64,000 nt of DNA from Rotaria sordida. Its lineage: Eukaryota; Rotifera; Eurotatoria; Philodinida; Philodinidae. Positions 48,805-60,971 of the stretch are shown in pieces. The translations under genes and the position numbers were made by a program. Every line of letters begins with the position of its first letter. The first letter of the stretch is position 1. The stretch lies in NCBI GenBank assembly GCA_905250125.1, contig CAJNOL010000151.1, positions 160,092-224,091 of the forward strand, read 5' to 3'. Under the pieces are notes generated by a model that was not told the DNA's origin, did not search any database, and was given only the letters and a program-made list of their open reading frames with translations.

Positions 48805-49812
48805 TTAATGTATTGCATCTCTAAGAGTTTTTGCACGTCCGAGAATAAAATGATAAAAAATAAGTGTAACAAGTTTCCCTGTACGATACTCTTCAATTAA
48901 TGGATTATATTCACTAAGATCCATTAATTTAACTTGTAGAGATTGTCCAGCATAAAAAGCAATATCACATGCTTGTTGAGCAGTAAGACCAACTGTTGCT
49001 GGTGCACTAACACCAGGACATGAAGATGAAATAATTGAGTCTACATCAAATGATACAAATATATCACTTTTTTGTTCTTCTGCTGATTTAATAATAGAAC
49101 GAAAATATGTTAATGGATCATCACGAATTGATTGATACCAAAATATTTGAGTTAATGGAGATTTTGAACGAATATAATTTACATGTTCTATTGAGCATTG
49201 AGATCCTTGACTTGCAAATTCAATAAATCGATCTCGAAAAAAAAAATCAGGTTTTATTTTACTTTATTTTTATTAAATTAAAGAAAAAAAGGTAATAATC
49301 ATACTTGAAGGATTTTGATGAAATCTTTGATCTTCAAGTAATAATCTAAAAGGTGATCCAGAATGAGATTTATTTTCTTTTAATGGTCGAACATCAAGAT
49401 GTGCATCAATATTAATAACATAAATTGATTTCGAATTATTTAATAAAGCTGAAGCATTAGGATAAGATTGATCATTTCCACCTCCAACAACAAATGGAAT
49501 TTTTCCTTTTAAAATTAATTGTTGAATACGTTCTTCTAATTGTTGATGAGCTTCTTCTAAAGTTAAATCAGAATTAATATTTCCTCCGTCTGAAATTTTT
49601 AAATATTTTCGTATATCTAAATCATCATATTCAGCATTAACAACAGTTCCTGTTCGTTTTAATAGTTGACGAAATGCATTTGGACCATGTTGTGCTCCAA
49701 CTCGTCCATTATTTCTTCGCACACCTTCATCATATGGAAATCCGATAAGAACTATATCACCACTATCATCATCAACAATTATATCACCCAAACGGATATC
49801 ATCAGAGCTCAT
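48805..49812 (-). CDS. ureohydrolase (arginase/agmatinase/formimidoylglutamase family)
   Basis: Exons 49305-49812 and 48805-49232 (phase 1) encode 311 residues. Start MSSDDIRLGD at 49812. VLIGFPYDEGVRRNNGRVGA is characteristic of formimidoylglutamase-like members, which release formamide from formimidoylglutamate in histidine breakdown. The metal motifs are NIDAHLDVRP (Asp136, His138, Asp140) and SFDVDSI (Asp232, Asp234). The first metal ligand, normally His in GGGH, is Asn here (VVGGGNDQSYPN, Asn113). The binuclear manganese site may therefore be altered and the enzymatic activity should not be assumed. SAPATVGLT near the end matches the family's conserved SAP motif. No presequence. It lies immediately upstream of acyl carrier protein, probably co-transcribed. 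Confidence 0.87.
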
Positions 49813-49824
49813 TTTTTTCTTCAA

Positions 49825-50764
49825 GTAAACATTTGTTTTTTTATCTTTTTGTTCTTATTTGGTTAAATATGGATCTTTTATAGATGTCACTTTTTGTCGT
49901 TTGATAATTCTATTTTTCAAAGAAAAACAGAATACTAAACATGCAGAAAAATATTAATTAGAAAATAAAAGAACAAAAATTAGCTCACTCTAAATATTCA
50001 ACTGACACTTGTCTAAAACCATGTAAACACATAGATTTAGCATTTTTATGATAATTTAAATGATATAGATAAAATTTTGTCTACTATTTTACGCTATGCT
50101 AGGTCATTTCGGGCCCTATATATTTATATGAATTGCTTAGACGATATTATTTGAATAAAGTTTGTTGTTGTCTCATGATTTGACGCTATTCATATACTAT
50201 TGGAAAGAGCTCAGAAAACTGTACTAACTGATGTAACAGTCATTAGACTTTTGCTTCATTCTAAAGTTTTTTAATGACATATATGACTCCCTAGTAGAAA
50301 TCTATGGTGACCCCACTAACAAGTTCACGGTCTCTTGCATTACAATTGTAAAATCTACGACATTAAATTTTATGTCATTCAATAGAAGTCAAAAAGGTCT
50401 ATGAAAACAATAATAATTTTCGCCGCTTCCTAATAGGACTTTGGTGATGCGCTCTCATACACTGCTTGCAAATACTACAAATTTTACTAAAATACTCCTA
50501 TACAGGGTACGTAAAAATATTTTTCGAGGAGTTAACGCTATGATTCCAAATAGTATTCATAACAAATTTTATACCAAATTAAAGCGCATCGAAAATGGAA
50601 CTTATTGCTGCTAAATAGTAAAGGGTATAACATAATTCAATACAGTTATGAATGTTCTTCAATTTTTTATAATCGATAAGTTTGACTGCAGCTATTTTAT
50701 AATTAAAAAGGGTCGCTTCCCATACGTCTAGGCCGTTTATTGATAAAATGACATTCCAGTGTGT
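49825..50764. other. intergenic, no gene seen
   Basis: AT-rich 5' flank of the ureohydrolase gene, presumably with its promoter, then undefined sequence up to the foldback element. No supported reading frame. Confidence 0.4.
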
Positions 50765-51558
50765 TCAGTCCTGTGTCACAGGACAATTGACCAACAATGT
50801 GAAACTTTCTCAAAAACTGCACACCAGTGGCTTCTACATGTTTGATAGATCGAATCTTTCGGAACAGTAGGGACTGACTGGTAGCGTATGAGATAGTGGT
50901 GCAAAATATCCTATTTTAGCTAACTATGGTCCAGGTATATTGACAAAATCTTGACAATATTCAGCACATCTAATAAAAAATTTTATCTATAAATAATCAT
51001 TGTAGTATGCTTCATCATTTGATATAAATAAGTTCTTTGTAGATTGAAAAAAAATGTTCGACCCCAGATCCCCGAAGAGGATACGAGGACACGGAAAAAA
51101 TTTTTCTTTACACTGAACAGCAACTCTATATGGATTCTTTTACAGTTTTACCCATACATAATATATGCATGATTGGGAATAAAATTGATAAAAGGATTTC
51201 GAAAAAACAGAGGACCATTATTTGGAACCTTATCCCCATACCCCCTCTAGGGCTCTAGGGGTCAAAAATTTTTTTTCAATCTCCAAAGATCTTACTTATA
51301 TCAAATGATGAGGCAGATTTCACTGATTACTTTTAGATAAAATTTTTTCCTAAGAATACTGAATATTGTTAAGATTTCGTCAATATACCTGGGCCATAAT
51401 TAGCTAAAATAGGATATTTTGCACCACCATCTCATACGCTACCAGTCAGTCCCTACTGTTCCGGAAGACTCTATCTATCAAACATGTAGAAGCCACCGGT
51501 ATGCAGTTTTTGAGAAAGTTTCACATTGTTGCTCAATTGTCCTGTGACACAGGACTGA
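50765..51558. mobile_element. 794-bp foldback element with arms of ~320 bp
   Basis: The sequence beginning TCAGTCCTGTGTCACAGGAC at 50765 is matched by the reverse complement ending at 51558. The outer ~210 bp of each arm are more than 90 percent alike and symmetry continues more weakly to about 51090 and 51245. The outermost bases are themselves palindromic (GTCCTGTG and CACAGGAC). The spacer is only about 120-150 bp. No transposase. It ends 5 bp before the pogo-type element. Confidence 0.75.
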
Positions 51559-51563
51559 CGACA

Positions 51564-54500
51564 GAAGGTCCCCAAGTGAAGCTCCGCTTTTGACGTGATA
51601 TTTTGCCCATATGTAGGTGTTAGTGAGACTAGAAAAACTCCAAAAGGTTTTGGGTTTCTATGGCTTCCTTGTTGAGATATAAAGTTCACATCCTCTCTAG
51701 CAGTGCTATTATTTATATTGGAATATGATGAAATGCCGATCTTTTCACAACGATATGAAATACAGACTTACAGTTTTTTTTTGCGTGAATCGTATTTCAT
51801 AGTGGCCATATATGACACACTTTGAGGCTCTAGCAAAGATTTCGAAAGTTAACTCTATATTTTTCACAAGTTCCTGCAGGTACAGAACAGTCTTATTGAG
51901 TATATGCTGAAATTCTTATGTATCATGAACAAAAGTGAATACTAACATAAAGTGAACCTAAGCAATGCAACCAGAACAACTGAACTTTCACAATATGCTG
52001 AATTAGTCCATATGATAGGCAAGGAAAAAATGTTCAAAACATGACTCTTTTCAACATCAACTACACTTGATAAAAGAAGAGTTGTCGCAATTTTTCTCTT
52101 CGCAGACCAACTTTTCCAGACTGAAGCAACTATATTTGACTGTAGAAAAGTGACCAGAATCATCCATTAAATAGCCGCTCGCGTACCAAGCATAATGAAT
52201 TACAGGAACAAAAAGTTTTGAGGACATTTGATGGTGTACCAAAGACTGAAGTTGAATAATATTGTTTCTGTCCCATAGGTTGATGTTCATTTCGTCAAGC
52301 ATGACGCGATCGAACACTTTGCGTAAGATCATCTTATGTTATTGATTATAAAAGACATCTCACGGCTGAATCTTTTCAGTCGTCTTTGCTGGAGTAACGA
52401 GATGTGTGATACCTTTGACAGATTGGTATAAACAAGGAGCATTCTGGGTAGACCATGAATCGGACAACAAGAGAGTTTTGGCTGTGATACAAGGAATTAG
52501 ACAACGATCGCGCCAGTACTCAACGAGTGAACTTGTCAGTTTTCCAGAGCTGCTACAAGTCACCACCACATTTTTTGCCTGGAGCAAATTTTGTTCGATA
52601 CTCTTGCTCATTTTGCCAGTACGCTCTTTCAAGCAGTGGTAGAGAGGTCCAATAACATGACCTGTAGGAAAATGGAAAAATTAGTGTGAGTAGTGTACCA
52701 GCTAAAAGAAAAGGACTTATTCGTGCCTTCAAGACTGATCGTTGGTTGAATTGTATATGAATGAGTGCTAGTATTTTTTGAACGAACTAATACGAGTGTT
52801 GGTTTTTCGCCCTTATATGATAGTGTTCTTGAGGAATGGACTTCCATCTTGATTCCGACTTGATCGGTATTAAGAACTTCGGAAGAAGAGTAATTTGGAA
52901 GGAGTTTGAGAACTTGTTCAATGAATTTATTGGCCGAATCGGTGACTGTATTTTCATCCGTCGTTTCATGTCTTGTGACAATCTATTAAAATTCTGTATA
53001 ATCATACAAATATATCTTGTTGCATGAACACAAAAATGTTTTGTTATCGTACAGAAGTCTAGAAGAACACTACCTAGAGAAGAATTGTCTGGACTGATTT
53101 GTTAACTTGATGCTTTTTTTTTAGCTTACAAATCCTTGTGAAAGATTCTTTCGCATATAGTTGACCTATCGGGTTATACTAAAAAGCTTTTCAATCATAT
53201 GATAGTTATATGATGTTCTGAATCAATTCTCTAGTCCTCAACAAAACATAAGAATTTTTTACCTTCATGATTTTACGCGAGCATAAACAGTGTCGATGCT
53301 TAAAATTCAACAGCCAATAACTAGCAACGAAATTTTGAAGTGAAATATCAGCGGCCTTTTTTATCGCCCAACGTCGAAGATCATTGTCATGAACTGATAA
53401 ACATTGTTCACGTGCATGTACAAAATGGTCATAAACATAGTCGTCCACTTGATCAAGTTTTTGTTTTTTGGTACTGTCATTTTCTTCTAAATATTTTCGA
53501 AACTTCGTGATATAGCCCCTATTCTTGATGCGCTTGTAGCGGCATTGAATACTATGAAAAATCCGCTTACGATATTCCGTTTGTTCATTTCCTTCATCAA
53601 AGTAGTCAAGAACTTTTTGCATATATTCTTTAGAAAATTTTGTTAGGTTTGACTTTTTTTCTATCATCTCCCATATCGTAGTCCGAGTCGATAGCAGATT
53701 CATCTAATTGGTTTTCTTCAGATTCTTCATAATCCTCTTTATCTCTCAAATCAACATCGAGAGATACTTCCGTCTCAACAAAAAAATCATTGCTTGTAAC
53801 GATTGAATCCAATACATCGATCAAATAGTCAGCCACTTCATGTTCTTTCGGCGTGCGAGCAGTTGAAGATTTTGGTGTGGCTGATGATGAACAAATTCGG
53901 TGGAACAAAATTGAGACAACGTTTCTTGAATCAATAGTACACATACTTGATGAAAAAGATCGTAGTGAATAACCAAACGATGTAAGAATGCACGTACTTC
54001 TTTCAATATGAGAAAATGGCACAATAACTGTACACGTGTATAAAAGACTACTTTATTATTTTCCTCTTTGTACTTTCGTTAGCTCGAATGAATATCAAAA
54101 AATAAAAGAAGAACAGAAAAGGGAAGAAAGACGTACAGAGAAAAACCAGACACAAATGGACGAAGCGATATGAAGGCATGTAGCTGACATGCCTGTATCA
54201 ATGTGTAAGTACACACGTGAATGGAGAACAAAACAACGGCATAGAAAAAGAACAGAATTCTGTTTTCTTGCTCTTCCTACTTCTAGTTAGTAGTTCTTTG
54301 CAGACAGCATAAGAGAATAAAGTCAATACTGTCGCTTATTAAATTAAGCGCATGTTCATATACGACTCGTCTAAAAAACTAGGGTTCATTTTGGAAGCTC
54401 TCTTTCATCCAGTCTAGTATTAGGCAAGGAAGCTTGATATGTGTAGTTAGGAGTCTTTGTCAGAATTAAAAAAGTATGTTACATATGACCAGTGTGAAAT

Positions 54501-54729
54501 GTAGTTCACGCAAAAAAACTGTAAGTCTGTGTTTCATATCGTTGTGAAAAAATCGGCATTTCATCATATTCCAATATAAATAATAGCACTGCTAGAGAGG
54601 ATGTAAACTTTATATCTCAACAAGGAAGCCATAGAAACCCAAACCCTTTTGGAGGCTTTTCTAGTCTCACTAAGACCTACATATGGGCAAAATATCATGT
54701 CAAAAGCGGAGCTTCACTTGAGGACCTTC
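51564..54729 (-). mobile_element. pogo/CENP-B-type DNA transposon, 3.2 kb, decayed
   Basis: Terminal inverted repeats of about 250 bp (51564-51815 and 54475-54729), beginning GAAGGTCC(C/T)CAAGTGAAG, are highly similar between ends. The interior encodes a transposase on the minus strand (listed separately). Weaker symmetry continues outward for about six bases (TGACGA), so the exact end and the target duplication are unresolved. Confidence 0.75.
51942..54022 (-). pseudogene. transposase with CENP-B-type HTH and DDE_1-type core, frame-disrupted
   Basis: Read on the minus strand from about 54022. An acidic N-terminus (53630-54022) is followed by a frame with LRRWAIKKAADISLQNFVAS and FKHRHCLCSRKI (53206-53703), the Tc5/CENP-B-like DNA-binding pattern. 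The DDE core follows in shifted frames: VLNTDQVGIKMEVHSSRTLS and THSYTIQPTISLEGTN (52629-53005), NVVVTCSSSGKLTSSLVEYW and TLLLSDSWSTQN (52360-52632), then LWDRNNIIQLQSL and HYAWYASGYL (52057-52332). The order is that of a pogo-like transposase, but frames change and stops intervene several times, so it is inactive unless short introns explain some breaks. Confidence 0.7.
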
Positions 54730-56132
54730 CCTCGTCAACGATCAATTCAAGTTTACTTCTTAGTTTTAAAATGTGTAAAAACCAGTGATTAACCCTTGAC
54801 AATAGCCAGTAAATCGCACATAGAAAAAGAATAGTTGACAGTTAGTTGCGAAGAATACAATTTTCTTCTTTTCATATATGAAATATACCTTATAGGACTA
54901 TTAAGCATATTAAGTAAATTGGTATTCATTCATTATTGAAATGAACACAATAGATAATATGTTAATAGATGTCTAGATAAAGATAAATATTTAGAAAGCT
55001 TTGCTTATGCATCTCTCTCAGATGATGTCTAAAACAATTTAAATTTAAATATCAATATTTCATGTTGTGTTTATATTTCAGGTAATAAACACCACTATTT
55101 ATCGAAGTTTGCTATCCAACAAAAGCAACTGTCCTTATCCGAAACAAAATTGAGGAGAATCATGATTAAATGGCAAACATTGGCGATTTATCACGGTCAA
55201 TCGAGTCAATAATTGATTCAGTAAGATCATCATATATCGCTGCTTTTTTTTTATCGATTTTCATCAGATGGATAGAATCAACACTCGAATAACTAACTAT
55301 TATACGTTAATGACATATTTTGTCTATAATTACTAAAAGTAAATCAAGTTTTGTATGTAACGAGAAACAAATACATTTTAATCTAATCGAAATTTCTTAG
55401 TTAAGAAAAACAAACTTTTGTTTACAAATAATAAAAACAAATCTATGTGTCATTATTCATCTATTGTTTTATTGATAGATTTATTTACTTTATTCAACGT
55501 TCTTAATATTAACAATTCGGAATTCTTCAATATTTGCCTATTCTATTTATTGAAGAAAATTGACTAGAAATCATCAATAAATGATCTATAGTTTATAATT
55601 AGAACATTGAAATTATTATCGATATATATAATTGTGTTTTAAATGTTAATACTAAAAATATTGCTATGATTACATAGGTTTTATTTCATCAGCCTGACAA
55701 AAATTCCCTGAAAAACCGATATAAATTAGCCTCTCAGAAATAGATTAATTTGACAAACAAAGTTCTCTTTGAAAAAAATTTCATCGAATACAAAGAATAT
55801 GGTTTATGTATTAATTCTTATAGAAACTACGAAAATGAATGATATTTAATTTCAAATAAACAAAATTGTTATCTTTTTTTTTGTTTATCAGATAGTTAAA
55901 AATTGGTTTAATGTGTAAATTCAATTGATATTAATAAGAAAATATTCATTTTCTTATTTTGCAAAAATAAATCTATGAAAGACAAAAATAGATATTCGAG
56001 TTTTATTTGATAAATGAATATTTGTCACTTTTAATTAATATACATAGAAGTTAATTTAGAGAACATAAATGCTGATTAAAGAAATAAAATGAAAGCAAAA
56101 ATGAAGCATAGAATTAATCAGCAAAATATAAT
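54730..56132. other. intergenic, no gene seen
   Basis: AT-rich, homopolymer-rich sequence between the pogo-type element and the 3' end of the EF-hand gene. No reading frame or repeat I can support. Confidence 0.45.
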
Positions 56133-56648
56133 TTAAACTGAACGTAGAAATGTTCCAAATTCAAGTAGATCAATTCTTCCATCATGATTAAAATCAGCAT
56201 AATCAAACATAACACCAGCTGGATCATATTGATTATATCTTCTAGCAACATTTGGTGCACCAATACCAACATCCGAACCAAGACCATATGTATGAGCTGT
56301 TTGTCGTGGATAAGCACCTCTTGTATATCTTTCATAATTTATTGGATTTTCTGTAAAACCAGCAAGAGCTACATCAAGACCAATTGGATATATTGTTGTT
56401 TGACCTCCATTGGATGCTTGTAACTATATTATTTAAATTTAGTTTTTTTTCGATATTATTAAAATAATAAAGAGAAAGTGAATACTTACATTAAGATTTT
56501 GAATATCTTGATAATTTATATTTGCAGATAATCTATTATAGTTTCTAACTGGTCCAAGAAATTGTCGAAATTCTTGTTCATCAATTGTCCCATCATGATT
56601 TAAATCAGCACGATTAAATTGATTTGCAATTATTTGTTGTTCACCCAT
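56133..56648 (-). CDS. small protein with two EF hands
   Basis: Exons 56490-56648 and 56133-56423 join in phase 0 to give 149 residues. Two canonical 12-residue calcium loops are visible: DLNHDGTIDEQE at residues 15-26 and DFNHDGRIDLLE at 130-141, both with acidic ligands at positions 1, 5 and 12 and Gly at 6. Between them lies a Gly/Tyr/Pro-rich linker of about 100 residues (YTRGAYPRQTAHTYGLGSD) with no helix-loop-helix. The spacing is unlike calmodulin, where hands are paired closely, so the two hands may pair in the fold across the linker or between subunits. No signal peptide or myristoylation consensus with confidence, although MGEQQ starts with Gly2. A TATA-like run lies about 60-70 bp upstream. 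Exact function unknown. Confidence 0.83.
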
Positions 56649-56707
56649 TTTGTTTTAATGTATAAATGTTTGATATCGATTGATTACTTACTGAAGAAAA
56701 TCTTCAC

Positions 56708-56719
56708 TATATATATATA
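56708..56719 (-). promoter_or_regulatory. TATA-like box of the EF-hand gene
   Basis: An alternating TATATATATATA run centred 65 bp upstream of the ATG at 56648. The position is suitable for a core promoter, but (AT)n tracts are common here. Confidence 0.35.
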
Positions 56720-57600
56720 GGTTGCCTATGACGTGTATAGCTTCAATCAACCAGAATGAATATCGTCATTAATGCATATTTTACATTTTTTGATCGTGTG
56801 ATCGATATATAATTATAATAAACACCCACAAGAATGCATGATATTCACATAGATTATTTTGTTCCTTTGTTTTTCTCTATTCAAATAATGACTCTTTTCT
56901 TCTTTTATTAATGGTTAGTCATCATTCATATTTATACTTATTAATTCAAATCACCTTGAATGCCACAATACATAGTTATTTACTTTCTATAAAAAAAACA
57001 AAAAAATGAATCAAATGAATAAGAAAAATTACAAACAATACGATTATTATAATATGATATTATATGACTAATTTATTAAATATTTATTCAATAAATACTA
57101 TAAGAAAAAGATTGTTGGTGCAACTTCTTTGTGACTGATATGCCGAACACATATGTCTTGATTAGATTGATTATATTAATAGAAAATCGTCAATTTGTAA
57201 AATCCGTAAAAAACGATTGTTATTTTTAGGGATGCCCTAATTTGTCATTTATATTGCTTATATTCGATTATTATTGTTCTTTTTTCGTATTTCTTTATTT
57301 AACTTTCTTATTATAATAAGCATTGATTTGAATAGTAAATGAGTCTCTTTTGATATATGCATTAGATATCAATCAACAGATTTTAACGCAGTATTATATA
57401 TCTATATTAATTGATAAACACTCATATTTATTATATTCTAAAGTTCTAACTTAATAAATTCACGCTTTTTATGTGTATCATAGAAGAACTGTGTCAAATT
57501 AATCCATAACTATCCATTATGGTTGACATCTTAAATAGAAATGATTATTTGCACAAAAATGCCAAACTGCCTTATTTAGAACATGGGGAAAAGTTATTGA
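56720..57600. other. intergenic, no gene seen
   Basis: AT-rich 5' flank of the EF-hand gene. No supported reading frame or repeat. Confidence 0.4.
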
Positions 57601-57838
57601 ATTTTTAGGAAGATTCTTGAATATTATAGAGTCTTCCAAATCTTGCTATTAATGTTGTTGACCGAATTTTTATACTTGATATTGACTTTAAATCAAAAAT
57701 ATATCAATCATAAATATTGATCATTGCTCGAAATCATCGGCCTACTGGTCGAATTGAAAACAAAATAGTTTCAACATTAAGATTATCAAAAATATGATGA
57801 TCAATTTCCACTGGTAATGTTTGAATTGATGGATTCAT
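57600..57838 (-). pseudogene. fragment of an F-box-type protein gene
   Basis: From ATG at 57838 the minus strand reads MNPSIQTLPVEIDHHIFDNL, then NVETILFSIRPVGR, a stop, FRAMINIYD, a stop and YIFDLKSISSIK. This matches the pattern of F-box proteins (LPxEI...IFDxL......LFSxRxVCxRxxAI...Y), a pattern I recall as common in bdelloid rotifers. Two in-frame stops and loss of the rest of the protein indicate a decayed fragment. Confidence 0.45.
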
Positions 57839-58789
57839 ATTATTTGATATTGAAAATAGAAATAGTCTTTTTTTGGGAAATTTTCAAATTTACTTCTTAC
57901 TAATATAAGCCATTGTAAATGTTATTGTCAGAAATCATTCATAAAGAATGTTCAGGTACAAATCGTATGTTTTTACTCTTCAATCTCATAGTGGATGATT
58001 TCTATAGAGTACATGAACATCGTTTATTATCTGTCAAAAACATATTTTTTAAATAGAAATATTGATTTTCAGTATTCAATAAAAAAGACTCATGGGAACA
58101 AAGTGAAGTTTGTAAAAGAACATTTTCGATAGAAAATACATGGTAGGATCTTCTTTACTTTAAACTTTGAAAGTCGAACATTTGCTCGTGAATGAGATGA
58201 CTGCTTATTTATAAGTGATAGAATTGGGAAGAATATTAACAGAAATAATTAAAGAATGCGAGTGTGTTTAATTGCTTTGAATGTGGTTGGCAAGAAGACT
58301 AACTCGCACCCATATCCTTACCAGAAAAATTTTTATTTTAAAAGTGAACAAATGACACAACATTCGATGCATGTTTTTCATGTTGATTCCAAAGATATAT
58401 TTAGAAAACCATGCACACTATTTCTAACAGCGAAACTGTTGTAGAGATGTACAGAGTACGGTAGGATAAAGATTAGAGATCTCTTCTTAATCAGGGAACA
58501 AAGCTTACCTTGAAAAACTAGTTAACACTACTTTGATCGCAAGATAAAAATGTCGAAAGAAAAACGAGGGATGAAAATATGGATGTAAGAGCGACAGAGT
58601 TTCTCCGTCCATGCGCTACCATTTTCAACATTTGTATCTTTTGACATCTTTATAACTTTTGTTTCCGATATTCTTATTTTCGAAATTTTCACTTTCGACC
58701 AAAGTCGGAAGAATCGAAAAACTGCGTAAGATAAGGTAAGGGTAGAGAAGTGTAGAGGTTTTGCAGGAAATAGTAGCGTAGAGTAGGGC

Positions 58790-58870
58790 ATGGATGTAGG
58801 TGTGGATCTCGGTGGGCATAAGGACCACACCTATACCTGCACCCACATTCACACCAACACTCACACTTCT
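58790..58870. repeat. TGTGGG-like inverted block
   Basis: GGATGTAGGTGTGGATCTC is followed by its C-rich counterpart with CCACACC, CACCCACATTCACACC and CACTCACAC. Similar in composition to the blocks at 10849, 60061 and 60945. Confidence 0.4.
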
Positions 58871-60060
58871 TTTTAAACGTAATTATTTAATTATTAAATG
58901 CATAAATGTATCAATATATGTTTTATTTATAAAAAAACTAACAATGATACAATATCGGAGTGTTGTTTGGAATCTCAACGATACGAAGTAAGCGAGAAGT
59001 TTTTATTTTCTTTCAATTTCTTATGGATGTGAAATGTTGATCGAAGATTCATTGTTTAAGTCATAGATGAATGTTATCAATACAGAAAAACATAACAGTC
59101 GTGCTTAATTTTATAAGAAAAAAAATCAGCAATGAAGTTTAATCTGTTTTAACCTTTCAAAGTTCTGAAACTACTTTGCTTCATATCGGAAAAATATCTT
59201 CCTACTTCAATTACGAATTGACACAAGACTGATATTTTTCAATTATTATAAGGAGATACAAATCAAGATTTGAAAATACAACTTCGTCGGACTCTAGCAA
59301 GATCAAAAATCCGAAAAATAAATGATAGAAATGTACAACTATGATAGTGATATATTTAATTGAAGAGATAGTTAAATTCATACAGAAGAAAATATATTAA
59401 TAGCCTCAACTATCACGAAAGATTGTTTGTCCTTTCATAGATTATGTGCTAAAAAGAATGAGTTTCTTAACTATTATTTTCATAATATAAAGGATTTTTC
59501 CAAGTTCAAGGTCAAATAAACACCAATGAAACAGTTTTTCGTGTCGTTCTTTTTTATTGAAGAACAAAGATGAAAAATGGATCTTCTAAAATATGCATGA
59601 AATACATAAATTATAGGATATCAGGAAAGTCATTGATCCCAAAAAACCACTGTATTATTGGACCGAATTTATACCAAATCCAGTAATTGCTTTTATCATA
59701 GAAGCAAGTTTCAAGTTCTTGTTCATAAATTAGAAACTGTGTTTGATACACTTGAAATCCAACATATCCTACTTCAATACAGAAGTTGGCCGTTTTTAGT
59801 AGTTATTTTCATAAGCAGTCAATAATAAGAAGCATAAATGTATCCAAAAACTTGCTAGAATATTTCATTTCATAGAACTTATTTCGCTAATCATTTTCTA
59901 AAATAACTTTTTTTATTTTCATCAAAAGAATTATATTGGTAGGGTCAAATTATTCGAAAACGGCAAATCGTACTGAGGTTCTGAAGCAATGTGATGTTTT
60001 TAGTGATTGAACTTCAGTACTGTTATTTACCAATCAAAGTAGAAATATCTTTTTACAAAA

Positions 60061-60117
60061 GGGTGGGTGTGGGTATGCTTATCACTAACGAATCCACAGT
60101 CACACCCCACACCCACA
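60061..60117. repeat. TGTGGG-like inverted block
   Basis: GGGTGGGTGTGGGTATGC at 60061-60078 is mirrored by CACACCCCACACCCACACCC just downstream, with a loop of about 25 bp. The G-rich arm resembles the block at 10849-10885. Confidence 0.45.
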
Positions 60118-60944
60118 CCCGCATCCTTCCTATGTGAATACAGTCTATTTTCTCGAAGAAATTAAATCGTCAAGTAAAGGATTGAATTATTTATTGATTC
60201 ATTCCTTTTCAACTTGGCATATGATAACATTTAAAAGAATAAGGCTATGAGTCGTATATGGTTTGATTGATTGCTTATACGATACAGACACTCAAGTCCA
60301 TATCTACGTCAAACATTCATATAACAACAAGTGACACTCGTATTTATCGATAACAGCAATCTCTTTATTTATCTACATACAAATATTGACAAATATTGCG
60401 TTCAGACGCGCAGTTCTAAATCTTTCTTTTAATGTCGTTATCCCTCAATGGCAACTCCAATTACCATTTTATGTCGCATGGTCTCTTTTTGACCTACTTC
60501 GTTTGAAAATTTTTAAACACATTTTATTGAATAACAACAACTTTCGTCGATATTTACAGCACGACATATTACCAAGACGAATATTTCTCGTAGGTAAAAA
60601 ATACACTATTTAAAGAGAAGAGATTTTTTTTAATAATTTCAAAATCATCTCTTTTGTTAGTCGTATATCTTAGAAACAGAGCAAGGATACAAAACATTTT
60701 TTTTCACCAATCGATAGCTTAAGGTGTTGTCTACACAAAATGTATAGAGTGTCTTTGATATCATGTGTCCGAAATTTTCTACAACATTTCTATAAACAAC
60801 AAGTCTAGTTGTCAATGAAATGTAAAGAGTTAAAGAATTGCAGTGATCATCTTTAGATAGCCCTTGAAAAATTATATGGATTAACCATAATTTATTTTAA
60901 ATTAACTTTTATTTGATAAAAAAGTCAAAATAAAATAATATTTC

Positions 60945-60971
60945 ACCCCATCCACACCCACACCCCACACA
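60945..60971. repeat. CCCACA-rich block
   Basis: CACCCCATCCACACCCACAC followed by CCCACACAC: the C-rich orientation of the TGTGGG-like unit, without a clear partner arm nearby on its right. With the block at 60061 it brackets about 0.9 kb. Confidence 0.4.

Noticed and set aside
51471-51689. 72-codon minus-strand frame
   Set aside because: It lies across the junction of the foldback arm and the pogo terminal repeat, so it is repeat sequence.
60386-60613. 75-codon plus-strand frame
   Set aside because: No ATG at its beginning and no recognisable motif. Treated as chance.
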